Assembly: GCA_001784175.1 (NCBI GenBank)
Contig: MFPR01000022.1
Span: 1 to 35,200, forward strand
Direction: 5' to 3'
Length of the DNA stretch: 35,200 nucleotides
From: Candidatus Lindowbacteria bacterium RIFCSPLOWO2_12_FULL_62_27
Lineage (GTDB): Bacteria; Lindowbacteria; 2-12-FULL-62-27
A program made the translations under genes and the position numbers. Below the pieces are notes generated by a model, which worked only from the letters and a program-made list of their open reading frames with translations, was not told the DNA's origin and made no database searches. This document shows positions 17,345 through 25,158 of this stretch, in pieces (the stretch's first letter is position 1; every line of letters starts with the position of its first letter).

Positions 17345-18661
17345 TTAGATGAGCTGCCGTTCTTTGACGCGCAGATACGCGTTGAGGGTATCGGCACAGA
17401 TTCTCGAGGGGTCCGTGACGAGGAGGTCGACACCGAGCTGTTTGAGGTCGCGACGGATCCGGTCGATCTGCGTCAATCCCATCTGTCCCGCGAGACGTGC
17501 GTAGATTTCGCGCGCGTCGCCGGCCGGCGCCTCCTCAAAGAGGGGCCGGGCCCAGGCCGGCCGGAAGTGGATCGCCGCGCACAGGTGCTTGGGGCCGAGG
17601 ACCCGCAGGTTCTGCCGAAAGATCGCGCCGTGCGCAGGGTCGCTGAGGTCGGTGAAGAAAATGAGGAATGACCGCCGCCGGACCATCCGCCGGATGAAGA
17701 CCATCAGTTCCTCATAGGCCGGCGTCACGGCCGACGCCTCAAGGCCCGACACTCGCTCCCGCAGGCGTTTGAGATGCGCCGTGCCGCGCGCGGCCGGGAC
17801 AAATCCGTTGACGCGGTCGGAAAAATCGATGAGGCCGAACAGGTCGCCCTCGCGCTCGCAGCGGATCGCCAGGTGCAGCGCGGTTTCGGCCACATAGTCC
17901 AGACTGGACTTGTCGCCGTGCCGGACCCTGCCCAGCCTCGACGTGTCGACCGCCGCGTAAATCGTCTGCGTCCGCTCGATCCTGTAGAGCTTGGTGACGG
18001 GCCGGTCCAGCCGCGCCGTCGCCTTCCAGTGGATGTCCTGGTACGGATCGCCCGGCACATAATCGCGGAGCTGGTCGAACTCGCGCCCCTTGCCCGCCAG
18101 GTTCGCCCGGCGCGGCCCGGAGACGCTTCGGAGCATTCGGGACGAGTAGAGCGCCGCCGCCATGCGGCCGATGTCCGGATACACCGTGACCCGCGCGCCG
18201 ACCGTCGCCTTCCACCGCGCCCGCATGAGCCGCCAGGGCATGTCGGCCTCGAAGTAGATGTCGGACACGAGCGCCTTGCCGCGATCCACCGGCGTCACGT
18301 CAAATTCCAAGCGCGTCTCCGAGCCGGCCGGGAGCGTGACCGTCCGGATGGGATCATGCACGCCCAAGCGCGCGTCGGCGGCGAGACCCGCGCGCAGAAA
18401 GAGCGGGCGGGGGCCGGAATTTCTGATCAGGATCGCGAGCTTGTCCGGCCGGCACTGGAAAAAGCGCTGGTCGGGCGCCACCGCTCCAACGAACCGCGCC
18501 GGATTGGTTCGAAGCCATCCGTCGATCCACGCCGCAACGGCCAGCGCCGCCGCGCCCGCATACACGAGGACTTCGGCCCACGCCCCATGCGGCATGAGGA
18601 GCGCGAACGGCCCGAGGAGAAGGCCCAGCCGGAGAAGGCGGGGGGCGGGGAGGCGGCTCAC
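17345..18661 (-). CDS. DUF58 domain-containing protein (vWA-like, MoxR partner)
   Basis: This is a 438-residue protein. Hydrophobic helices lie in the first 45 residues (LLLGPFALLMPHGAW, VLVYAGAAALAVAAWI). A beta-rich region follows, then the DUF58 core EFDQLRDYVPGDPYQDIHWK (about 194-213) and a vWA-like strand TIYAAVDTSRLG with an Asp-Thr-Ser in the MIDAS position. DUF58 proteins are regular companions of MoxR ATPases and are thought to be their substrates or adaptors. I chose the GTG at 18661, which overlaps the moxR-family stop as GTGA. The same frame is open far upstream to 19528, but there it only mirrors the AAA+ gene in another frame. Confidence 0.92.
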   Translation of the reverse strand: MSRLPAPRLLRLGLLLGPFALLMPHGAWAEVLVYAGAAALAVAAWIDGWLRTNPARFVGAVAPDQRFFQCRPDKLAILIRNSGPRPLFLRAGLAADARLGVHDPIRTVTLPAGSETRLEFDVTPVDRGKALVSDIYFEADMPWRLMRARWKATVGARVTVYPDIGRMAAALYSSRMLRSVSGPRRANLAGKGREFDQLRDYVPGDPYQDIHWKATARLDRPVTKLYRIERTQTIYAAVDTSRLGRVRHGDKSSLDYVAETALHLAIRCEREGDLFGLIDFSDRVNGFVPAARGTAHLKRLRERVSGLEASAVTPAYEELMVFIRRMVRRRSFLIFFTDLSDPAHGAIFRQNLRVLGPKHLCAAIHFRPAWARPLFEEAPAGDAREIYARLAGQMGLTQIDRIRRDLKQLGVDLLVTDPSRICADTLNAYLRVKERQLI

Positions 18662-19629
18662 CTGGGCACCGGACACGATTTGAGGATCTGGTCGAGGACG
18701 TCCGGGACCGTGAGGCCGTCGATTTCGTATTCGGGCCGAAGGACAATTCGGTGTTCGAGCGCGGGCCGGAACATCGACTGGATGTCGTCCGGCGTGACGA
18801 AGTCCCGGTCTCTCAGCGCCGCCGTCGCCTTGCTCGCATACAGGATCGACAGCGCCGCGCGGGGACTGGCGCCCAGCAGGATCGAGGGCGCCTTGCGGGT
18901 CGACGTGACGAGGCTGGTGATGTACTGGACAAGTTCCGGCGTGATGCCGATCGATTTCAGTCCGGCCTTGACCTGCTCCAGCCGCCCCTCGTCCATGACC
19001 GGCGCCGGAATCAGCCCGGCGATGTCGCGGTCCGGCTCGCGGCCCTGGTCCGCCAGATGGAGCAGTTCGGATTCCCGGTCGGAATCGGGATAGCTCATGG
19101 TGACCTTCATCAGAAACCGGTCTCTCTGCGCCTCGGGCAGCGGATACGTGCCTTCGAATTCGATCGGATTTTGCGTCGCGAAGACGGTGAAGTTCCGCGA
19201 GAGCTCGTGGGTCACGCCGTCGATCGATACCTGCCGTTCCTGCATGGCCTGCAGGAGCGCCGCCTGGGTCTTGGCCTGCGCGCGGTTGATCTCGTCGGCG
19301 AGGAGGAACGTCGAAAAGACGGGGCCTCGGACGAGATCGAACTCGCGCGTTTTCAGATTGAACACGCTGGTCCCTGTGATGTCGGACGGCATCAGGTCCG
19401 GCGTGAACTGGATGCGGTTGGAGGCGGCGCCGAACGCCCGGGCGATCGCCCGCACCAGAAGGGTCTTGCCGACGCCCGGCACGCCTTCGATGAGGGCGTG
19501 GCCGCCGCTGAAAATCGTGATCAGACACATCTCGATGGCGGTCTCCTGGCCGATCACCACCCGCGAAACGGCCTCGCGGGCCTCGCGGATGGCGCCTTTC
19601 ACCGCCTGCGCTTGTTCTTCAGAGGACAT
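18658..19629 (-). CDS. MoxR family AAA+ ATPase
   Basis: This 323-residue AAA+ protein has every expected motif: Walker A GVPGVGKT (about 49-56), Walker B FLLADEINRA (about 108-117), sensor 1 FATQNP (about 150-155), and the EAQRDRF segment (about 167-173) with the candidate arginine finger. The lid domain ends with TPDDIQSMFRPALEHRIVL. MoxR proteins are hexameric chaperone-like ATPases that help metal insertion or complex assembly, usually together with neighbouring vWA/DUF58 and membrane proteins. ATG 19629 is set by a strong AAAGGAGA site at 19634-19641; the frame extends to 19695 without a better start. It overlaps the DUF4350 gene by 11 bp and DUF58 by 4 bp. Confidence 0.95.
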   Translation of the reverse strand: MSSEEQAQAVKGAIREAREAVSRVVIGQETAIEMCLITIFSGGHALIEGVPGVGKTLLVRAIARAFGAASNRIQFTPDLMPSDITGTSVFNLKTREFDLVRGPVFSTFLLADEINRAQAKTQAALLQAMQERQVSIDGVTHELSRNFTVFATQNPIEFEGTYPLPEAQRDRFLMKVTMSYPDSDRESELLHLADQGREPDRDIAGLIPAPVMDEGRLEQVKAGLKSIGITPELVQYITSLVTSTRKAPSILLGASPRAALSILYASKATAALRDRDFVTPDDIQSMFRPALEHRIVLRPEYEIDGLTVPDVLDQILKSCPVPR

Positions 19630-20749
19630 GTCGTCTCCTTTCCTGAACGATGTTGTAAATGCGATTGTATGTATCACAAGTCTCGCGCTCCGCACGGCCC
19701 CCCGGAGCGCCTTCGGACGCCGCCCTCAGAGCCTGCCGGACCTCCGGGACGGCGGGGTCGTCTGGGTGACGGCGCGCCGCGATCCAGCGATCGACGCAAA
19801 CCGTGAGAAGTTCCCCGCGGGAAACCGTCTGCGTGAGGAGGTTGACGAATCCCTCGTGCGTGTCCTGGACCAGCCGGTGAGTCGGGCCAGTCGGCGGCGC
19901 CGGCATGAACGGCGGCACGGCCGACCAGAGGTACAAGAGCACCATCGCGGCGAGAAAAATCAAAAACGGCCGAAGCCTGTACTTGCCGAACAGCGCCGTC
20001 ACGCCCGTTCGCTGGATCTTCCCGTGATGGTATTCGTCGATCGACGCGCGCTTCCGGTCGCGCATGATCCACGACACCAGCCCGACCGGCCGGTGCCGGA
20101 ACAGGCCTTCGTTCGACAAAAGATAGGGCTCCGAACACGCGATCAGCTCGCCCCTCCCAACGCGCGCGCGCATCAGGACCGGGAACGTGTCCGACGCGAG
20201 GAGCGCGTCCGCCTGCGGCCAGAATCCCGAAAGGCGCCGCAGGCCCGGACTCCACATCGGCGTGTCGGCCGCGATCGCGCGCAGCGCTCCGATCGGCCGG
20301 ACGGGCTTCATGATCGGTCCCGTGTCGACTTCGGAATTCCATCTCACATAGATCCTGTAATCCGCCATGAGGGAGTTGTCGCCATCCGCGGTGACCACGA
20401 CGCGGCCGCCGTCGAGCAGAAACGCGCGGATGCGGGCAAGCTCCTCGGGGTCGAAATTCGAAAATCCCCACACGCGCGGCGACAGATAAAAAATCACCGT
20501 CTGGCCAGCGTCGGAGACGCCCTCCGGATCCAGCGGCGCCGTCAGCGTCTCCACCGATACGCCGCCGGATTCCAACGTTTCCCGCAGCGCCGAAGATCCC
20601 AGCGGGTCCGCGAGGAAGCTCGAGTAGGGCGGATAGACGTCGCCCGTGGAGAATTTGGCGGTCATGAGATGGACCGCGCCGGCGGCTGTCCCTGCGAGGA
20701 CCAGCGCGACCAGCGCGGCGGACGCCCTGCTACGCCGCACGGCCCGCAC
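19619..20749 (-). CDS. DUF4350 domain-containing membrane protein
   Basis: The protein has about 376 residues. It has an N-terminal membrane helix (ASAALVALVLAGTAAGAVHLM) followed by the DUF4350 opening TGDVYPPYSSFLADPLGSSAL, in which the protein is read as needing complete, rapid degradation of a fixed lipoprotein-like fold; I cannot support any such activity and take only the family match from this segment. The ELARIRAFLLDGGRVVVTAD stretch resembles a GATase-like fold seen in the family. A second helix (FLIFLAAMVLLYLWSAVPPF, about residue 265) precedes a cytoplasmic C-terminus. The family recurs with MoxR, DUF58 and DUF4129 genes; its biochemical role is unknown. Two GTG codons compete: 20749 (20-bp overlap with the upstream gene) and 20740 (11-bp overlap, better spaced from the AAGGGGG site), so the start is uncertain by three codons. 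Confidence 0.87.
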   Translation of the reverse strand: MRAVRRSRASAALVALVLAGTAAGAVHLMTAKFSTGDVYPPYSSFLADPLGSSALRETLESGGVSVETLTAPLDPEGVSDAGQTVIFYLSPRVWGFSNFDPEELARIRAFLLDGGRVVVTADGDNSLMADYRIYVRWNSEVDTGPIMKPVRPIGALRAIAADTPMWSPGLRRLSGFWPQADALLASDTFPVLMRARVGRGELIACSEPYLLSNEGLFRHRPVGLVSWIMRDRKRASIDEYHHGKIQRTGVTALFGKYRLRPFLIFLAAMVLLYLWSAVPPFMPAPPTGPTHRLVQDTHEGFVNLLTQTVSRGELLTVCVDRWIAARRHPDDPAVPEVRQALRAASEGAPGGRAERETCDTYNRIYNIVQERRRHVL

Positions 20750-22613
20750 CCCCTTCCAAGACCGCCCGGGTCATGCCCCTGAACGACTCGAACGATTCCA
20801 GCGTGACGGGCCGGCCGCCGTACCAGACGCGTTCGAAGCGCAGGACCATTTCCGAAAAGGCGCCGGCCGGCGTCGGAGACGCCGGCACTTGGGGCGCCGG
20901 AGGCGCTGACCCGGCCCGCTCGGCCGCCGAAACGCCTCGCAGGCTGAATTCCCTCACATAGGCGAGGTTGGTCTTGTGCGGCTCAAACCGGATCAGGCCG
21001 AGTTCGTTGAGTTTCGACAGCGTCGCGAGAAACACGGCGCGGAGCGCCAGCGGAAGCCGGTTTTCCCTCAGCATCGACTCCGCCATCGCCATCCATTCGT
21101 CCAGGGCCAGTTGACGCGCGTCGATCCGGCTCGCTTCAAGGTCCGGCCCGGCGGCCGGCGGCGCGGTTGCGCGGACGAATTTTTTCCTCTGCCGGACGAG
21201 CAGGACGGCGAGTACGGCGGAGAGAACGAAAACGAACACGATGCCCGCCAGTTCCAGATAATAAGGGACTGCGGTCGGCGGGCTCGCCGGTCCCGACCGG
21301 TCGCGGAGGTTGAGGATCCACTCAAGAAGCCACCGGACGATTTTTTTCACCCCCCGGTTCAGCCACCGGACCGCCGCCTTGACGGGCCGGCCCAGCCACT
21401 CGAAGAGCGGCGCGAACAGGCCGTCCTTCCGGGCCGGTTCCGGCTCGTACGCCACGCGCCAGCGGTATTTGTCCGCGCGAAACACTTCGCTCATCGGGCC
21501 GCTGAAGTTGCGCGCGCCGGCCGGCGAATCCCCTGCGACCTGCTGCGATTCGTAGCGCACTCTTTGTTTGAGAAATTTGACAGTTTCCGGAGTCCAAGTG
21601 TCCGTCTGGAGCAGTTCGGGGATCCACCAAAGCTGCGCCGTGTCGGCGCGGCGGATTTCTTCAGCCCAGTATTTTTTCAAGAGCGGGACGTAGTAGTCCC
21701 GATGGCCCGCGCGGGTATCCTCCGGGCCGTCGAGAATCCGGCGGTCTCCAGCCGATGCGATCGAGGGAGCCATGACGAAAACAAGGACCGCCAGCGCCGC
21801 CAGCGCCAGCGCCCCACGCGCCGCTTTCACAGCCGACAGCCGCGCGAGGAGATCCGCGCCGCTTTTACGCGAGACGCTGCGGTAATGGAAAATCACGTAC
21901 CCGAGTTTGACGATCGGGTCGACGGCGAGGTAGGTGAATCCGAGCGCCAGCATGAGAAAGGTCGAGTTGAGCGTCGAAACGGGTGACTCGGAAAAGACGG
22001 TGTCGATGTTGAACAGCGTCTTCAGCAGCGCCGGAAGGATTTGGAACAGGAACGCCAGATTCACGAAGATCACAAGATACAGGAGACTCGCCAGGCTCCA
22101 GAACCCATGTTGCGCCCATACGCCCTCCATCGACATCTTGTACGCGCGCTTCAGCGCCGGTTTCCAATCGGCGGTTTTTTCTCCGGCCAGCACGAACAGA
22201 TGCTGGCACATCGCGCAGGTGACGCCGAACGTCACGAAGAGGAACGACGACAGAATCGATACCGGCAGCATGATCGACTGGACCGTACCGGCGACGACCG
22301 CCAGCCGGGCGATGCCCCCCGCGGACCACGCGGGCGGCGCGCCGGTAAGCTCGGCCACCGCCGACCGGCAGTAGATCGTCTGGCCGGCGGACTTGAGGCA
22401 GAAAAGTCCCGAGAGGACGAAGGCGCGCCTCGCGATCTCGCCGGGAATCACGAGGCCTTCCGAGAGGCTCGCGACGAATTCGATCGCGGCCAGCACGAAC
22501 GGCGCTGTGAACAGATAATAGATCCACGCGGGGCCCAAGAGATGCCGGCGGAACATCTGGCCGGCTTCGCCCAGAACGCCCGCCGCGCCCAGCCGTTGGT
22601 CTAGGGAAGCCAC
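20730..22613 (-). CDS. Polytopic membrane protein with C-terminal DUF4129 domain
   Basis: The protein has 627 residues from a GTG at 22613. The first half is an integral membrane region of several helices (for example YYLFTAPFVLAAIEFVASL, MLPVSILSSFLFVTFGVTCA, FWSLASLLYLVIFVNLAFLF). A helix near residue 275 then leads to an extracytoplasmic stretch rich in Trp and Arg, a further helix (ELAGIVFVFVLSAVLAVLLV, about 460), and a C-terminal domain (about 500-627). The last domain has LALDEWMAMAESMLRENRLP, LATLSKLNELGLIRF and FERVWYGG, typical of DUF4129. DUF4129 genes are regular neighbours of MoxR/DUF58. GTG 22613 overlaps the zinc-finger gene by 13 bp with no clear ribosome site, suggesting coupling; ATG 22556 is the alternative start. 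Confidence 0.85.
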   Translation of the reverse strand: MASLDQRLGAAGVLGEAGQMFRRHLLGPAWIYYLFTAPFVLAAIEFVASLSEGLVIPGEIARRAFVLSGLFCLKSAGQTIYCRSAVAELTGAPPAWSAGGIARLAVVAGTVQSIMLPVSILSSFLFVTFGVTCAMCQHLFVLAGEKTADWKPALKRAYKMSMEGVWAQHGFWSLASLLYLVIFVNLAFLFQILPALLKTLFNIDTVFSESPVSTLNSTFLMLALGFTYLAVDPIVKLGYVIFHYRSVSRKSGADLLARLSAVKAARGALALAALAVLVFVMAPSIASAGDRRILDGPEDTRAGHRDYYVPLLKKYWAEEIRRADTAQLWWIPELLQTDTWTPETVKFLKQRVRYESQQVAGDSPAGARNFSGPMSEVFRADKYRWRVAYEPEPARKDGLFAPLFEWLGRPVKAAVRWLNRGVKKIVRWLLEWILNLRDRSGPASPPTAVPYYLELAGIVFVFVLSAVLAVLLVRQRKKFVRATAPPAAGPDLEASRIDARQLALDEWMAMAESMLRENRLPLALRAVFLATLSKLNELGLIRFEPHKTNLAYVREFSLRGVSAAERAGSAPPAPQVPASPTPAGAFSEMVLRFERVWYGGRPVTLESFESFRGMTRAVLEGGAGRAA

Positions 22614-22912
22614 GGCAGCTTGCCGGCGTGGTAGTCCGGCGGGATCCAGGAGAGAATCTGGCCGGCGAAATAGAATAGGGTGTAGACGCCGAAAAGCCCC
22701 GCCCCCAGCATCGCGAGGCGGGCCGGCCACTCCCAAAGGCCCGCGCGGCGATCCGCCGGAGACCGAACCGCATCCATGCATGACCGGCACAGGAGCTGAT
22801 CATCGTGTTCGGTTACGCACTCCCGGCAATAATACCGCCGGCATCCCGGGCACAGCGCCGCCGCCGGGCGGTCCGGATGGAGTCGGCAGGACGACGCCGC
22901 AAGTTCCGTCAT
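22601..22912 (-). CDS. Small B-box-like zinc-finger membrane protein
   Basis: This 103-residue protein has an N-terminal cysteine cluster of B-box type: CRLH, then CPGC, CREC and CRSC within about 40 residues, enough ligands for two zinc ions. A single membrane helix follows (LAMLGAGLFGVYTLFYFAG, about 67-85) with a short tail ending KLPWLP. Bacterial B-box-like fingers fused to membrane helices are common but functionally unassigned; protein-protein contact is the usual suggestion. ATG 22912 overlaps the previous stop as ATGA, and its own stop overlaps the DUF4129 gene. It is too short to carry an enzymatic domain. Confidence 0.85.
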   Translation of the reverse strand: MTELAASSCRLHPDRPAAALCPGCRRYYCRECVTEHDDQLLCRSCMDAVRSPADRRAGLWEWPARLAMLGAGLFGVYTLFYFAGQILSWIPPDYHAGKLPWLP

Positions 22913-23919
22913 GCGCGCTCCTGCGGCTGATTTGGCGCGTCCGGCGCGTCCGGGTCGCGCCGCGAGATCGCGCGGGCGACCGCGGCGCCGCAGAGAAGCA
23001 CGGCCAGCGCGAGATTACCCGAGAGCGGATGCATGACGCCGGCGTAGGCCGGATCGCGCGACATGCGAATCAGCACGTCCAGCTCGGAAATCCACGGCTT
23101 GGCCGCCTGCAGACTCTCCTTCAAGACGCCCTTGTAGTAAAAAAAGATCAGCGCCGCCATCGCCGCCGCGGCGGACAAACATCCGTACCAGCCGGCCGCT
23201 TTCGTCCACGGCGTCGACTCCGGAAGCTGGCGGAGCCGGAACATCACGAAGATCATGCCGGCCAGACTCAGGCAGAAGACAACGGGCGAGACCACAAAAA
23301 TTTTCGGGAAGAAAAATCCGGCCGACATGATCACCAGGTTTGGAACCGCCATCATCCACAGCGTCGCGTACAGCCACACGTCGGCCGGTTTCGGAGGCGC
23401 GGCGCCACGCGCGCCGGCGGCCCGGGAACGCGGAGAGGGCGAAAAGCCGGCGAACGAGACCGGCGCGAACGGCTCATGGGCCGGCATCGGGTCCGGCCAG
23501 GCGCCCTGGGCCTGCAGGACGGCGGCGGCGAGCGCGTCCAGAATTTTCCGGACCCGCCGCAGTCTCGACACGTGCGATATTTTTTCGGCGGAATTCGCCG
23601 TGCGGATCTCGAAGGTCGCCCGCGGGCCTCGCCAGAATTCCCACGCCAGACCCAGCGCGCCGGCCCCGAGCGCCCACGGACTGGTGAACACGCCGATCAG
23701 GAACACGCCGCCCCACACGCAGGGTTCGACCAGATAAAACCGCGAGCGCACGGCCACGAGACTCACGATGTCCTTGAAAAAAAACCGCTTCACCGTCATC
23801 GTGTATCCCGTGGTCCGCAGGACGGCCACGTGGTCTTCGAACTGATACATCGAAATCGTCTGGAAAAATCCGCGAAACCACGCCGTTCGGTTCCGGCGCC
23901 TCAGAAGATACTCGGCCAT
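22909..23919 (-). CDS. Membrane protein with an N-terminal PH-like domain, function unknown
   Basis: This 336-residue protein begins MAEYLLRRRNRTAWFRGFFQ. A beta-rich segment (about 20-135) contains TISMYQFEDHVAVLRTTGYT, a hydrophobic interruption (VFLIGVFTSPWALGAGALGLAW), ATFEIRTANSAEKI and a final helix VRKILDALAAAVL. This pattern suggests a bacterial PH-like fold split by membrane helices. After a Pro/Ala-rich linker come about four more helices (for example LYATLWMMAVPNLVIMSAGFFF and ALAVLLCGAAVARAI). I do not recognise a named family with certainty. ATG 23919 shares one base with the upstream stop (TGATG), so it is coupled to the zinc-finger gene before it. The longer frame to 24276 merely overlaps that gene. 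Confidence 0.78.
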   Translation of the reverse strand: MAEYLLRRRNRTAWFRGFFQTISMYQFEDHVAVLRTTGYTMTVKRFFFKDIVSLVAVRSRFYLVEPCVWGGVFLIGVFTSPWALGAGALGLAWEFWRGPRATFEIRTANSAEKISHVSRLRRVRKILDALAAAVLQAQGAWPDPMPAHEPFAPVSFAGFSPSPRSRAAGARGAAPPKPADVWLYATLWMMAVPNLVIMSAGFFFPKIFVVSPVVFCLSLAGMIFVMFRLRQLPESTPWTKAAGWYGCLSAAAAMAALIFFYYKGVLKESLQAAKPWISELDVLIRMSRDPAYAGVMHPLSGNLALAVLLCGAAVARAISRRDPDAPDAPNQPQERA

Positions 23920-24512
23920 CAGTCGCGGACCACCCGGCGGAGAATGAAATAGAACAGCCAGATCCATGCCGCGCAGAGGGCGAGGGCGAACAGGGCAGCC
24001 AGGTAAAACCGCCAGCGCAGGCGCGGCTGGATGCTCTGTCGCGGCGTGGACCAGTATTTGCAGATGTAGACGATCGTGAGAGGCGCGGTGATGATCGTGA
24101 ACGGCCACAGGAGGAGCGGCAGGACGGACATGGCGAGCGCGACCGAATCGTGCCGCGTTTCGTGATGTTTCAGCGTCTGAATCCGCCCCTGGCTGTCCAT
24201 CCGGCCGAAACAGGACGGGCAGTAGGTCCGGCCTTCCACGGAAAGTTCGCAGAGCGCGCAGAGGAACCGGCCGCACTGATCGCAGGCGGACACCGCCGGT
24301 TTCGCGTCGTGGTTGTAACAGACGGCCGCCGCGCCCGCGCCCGGCGGCGCGACTGACTCAGCGCCGGCGACCTCCGGCGCCGCAACCTGCGGGAACACCC
24401 GGCCGTGCAGCGGCGTTTCGCACGACACGCACGCGCCCTCGACAACGCCTCCGGCCCACACCGTTCCCCACGTCAGGGGCCTGTCGCAGCGCGGGCAGGT
24501 TACGGCCGGCAC
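23919..24512 (-). CDS. Zinc-ribbon / B-box zinc-finger protein with C-terminal membrane helices
   Basis: This 197-residue protein has two metal sites. An N-terminal ribbon uses CPRC (about 6-9) and CVSC (about 28-31). A B-box-like cluster uses CYNH, CDQC, CALC and CPSC (about 65-101). Two hydrophobic helices follow (ALAMSVLPLLLWPFTIITAP and FYLAALFALALCAAWIWLFY), ending in a basic tail. It resembles the smaller zinc-finger protein at 22601-22912, and the two flank the PH-like gene. GTG 24512 is the start, preceded by GGAG with an 8-nt spacer; the gap to the upstream RDD stop is 22 bp. It is probably membrane-anchored with its fingers in the cytoplasm; partners are unknown. Confidence 0.85.
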   Translation of the reverse strand: MPAVTCPRCDRPLTWGTVWAGGVVEGACVSCETPLHGRVFPQVAAPEVAGAESVAPPGAGAAAVCYNHDAKPAVSACDQCGRFLCALCELSVEGRTYCPSCFGRMDSQGRIQTLKHHETRHDSVALAMSVLPLLLWPFTIITAPLTIVYICKYWSTPRQSIQPRLRWRFYLAALFALALCAAWIWLFYFILRRVVRD

Positions 24513-24534
24513 GAGTCAGACTCCGGCTGGATAA

Positions 24535-25074
24535 TTATTTTTGAATGACGATCGTTCCGCAGATGCGGTCGTGGAGCGCGCGTTTTTGCGGGTCCCAGCC
24601 GGCCATCATGTATCCGAAGAGGAGGGTGAGGGCCGACAGGATTTCCGAGAAGGCCCGGCCGGCGGCCTTGGCGTAGCTGATGGGCGTGCCGTCGGCGTTG
24701 ACGATCCTGGCGCCGATCATCATCTTGCCGGGCGTCGCGCCGTAGCGGCCGTTGAAAAAAATGGGATAGGAAAATCCGATGACCAGGCCGATCAGCATCT
24801 CGATGCCGACCACCGCGAAAGACTGGTTGCCTCCCGCCGCGACTCCCACCGCCACGCCGATGAGCATGCCGGCGACTTGGGTGATCAATCCGTCAACGAA
24901 CTTGGCGACGAACCGGGTCCAGAAACCTTTGTACTGAAACCCGCCGGCCGCCGCCGACCCTTCCTGCAGACGCTTCAGATAGCCGGGTTTGCAGCCGCCG
25001 CAGACGGTCACCCCCTGGATCGCCACGACGTTGTCCGGCAAAAAGTTCTGTCCGCATTCCGCGCATACCGCCAT
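24535..25074 (-). CDS. RDD family protein with N-terminal zinc ribbon
   Basis: This 179-residue protein opens with a CAEC ... CGGC zinc ribbon (about 4-29). A canonical RDD domain follows: FWTRFVAKFVDGLITQVAGM with the Arg/Asp pair, a second helix (VVGIEMLIGLVIGFSYPIFF), the loop GATPGKMMIGARIVNADG, and the terminal WDPQKRALHDRICGTIVIQK. It matches the family's usual length and is more typical than the second RDD protein at 15609-16358, to which it is only distantly similar. ATG 25074 has a GGAGG site 8 nt upstream. It is the first gene of the compact run and sits after an 84-bp gap holding a hairpin. Confidence 0.92.
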   Translation of the reverse strand: MAVCAECGQNFLPDNVVAIQGVTVCGGCKPGYLKRLQEGSAAAGGFQYKGFWTRFVAKFVDGLITQVAGMLIGVAVGVAAGGNQSFAVVGIEMLIGLVIGFSYPIFFNGRYGATPGKMMIGARIVNADGTPISYAKAAGRAFSEILSALTLLFGYMMAGWDPQKRALHDRICGTIVIQK

Positions 25075-25097
25075 TGCCCGCGCCTCCCCGGCTTTAT

Positions 25098-25145
25098 GGT
25101 GAAATAAAACCCGATGGCATGACAGCAGACGGCGCCGTGGCTGTC
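25098..25145 (-). terminator. Possible terminator hairpin after the FapA-like gene
   Basis: On the minus strand GACAGC and GCTGTC form a 6-bp stem around the self-complementary core ACGGCGCCGT (25121-25145). A T-rich run (GTTTTATTT) comes about 13 nt further on, near 25107-25098, which is far for a classic intrinsic terminator. It is the only clear hairpin between the FapA-like gene and the ten-gene run, so it may attenuate or end the first transcript. Confidence 0.35.
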
Positions 25146-25158
25146 AAGTTGGGACCCG

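Larger units (their letters stand above)
15609..25074 (-). other. Ten-gene candidate operon (RDD - zinc fingers - PH-like - DUF4129 - DUF4350 - MoxR - DUF58 - SpoIIM - RDD)
   Basis: Ten genes in one direction are separated by at most 22 bp. The junctions, in order, are: 22-bp gap, TGATG, ATGA, 13-bp overlap, 20-bp (or 11-bp) overlap, 11-bp overlap, GTGA, 3-bp gap, ATGA. Such packing implies one transcript with coupled translation. Nine of the ten products have predicted membrane helices; the exception is the AAA+ ATPase. No obvious operator or promoter was identified. Confidence 0.82.

Noticed and set aside
18662-19528. N-terminal extension of the DUF58 frame upstream of 18661
   Set aside because: This stretch is the MoxR gene read in the wrong frame; the GTGA junction at 18661-18658 gives the coupled start.
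22614-22790. N-terminal extension of the DUF4129 protein
   Set aside because: It overlaps the B-box zinc-finger gene in another frame and shows no membrane or domain pattern of its own.
23920-24276. N-terminal extension of the PH-like membrane protein
   Set aside because: It overlaps the zinc-finger gene, whose cysteine clusters are clear in the other frame; the TGATG junction marks the start at 23919.
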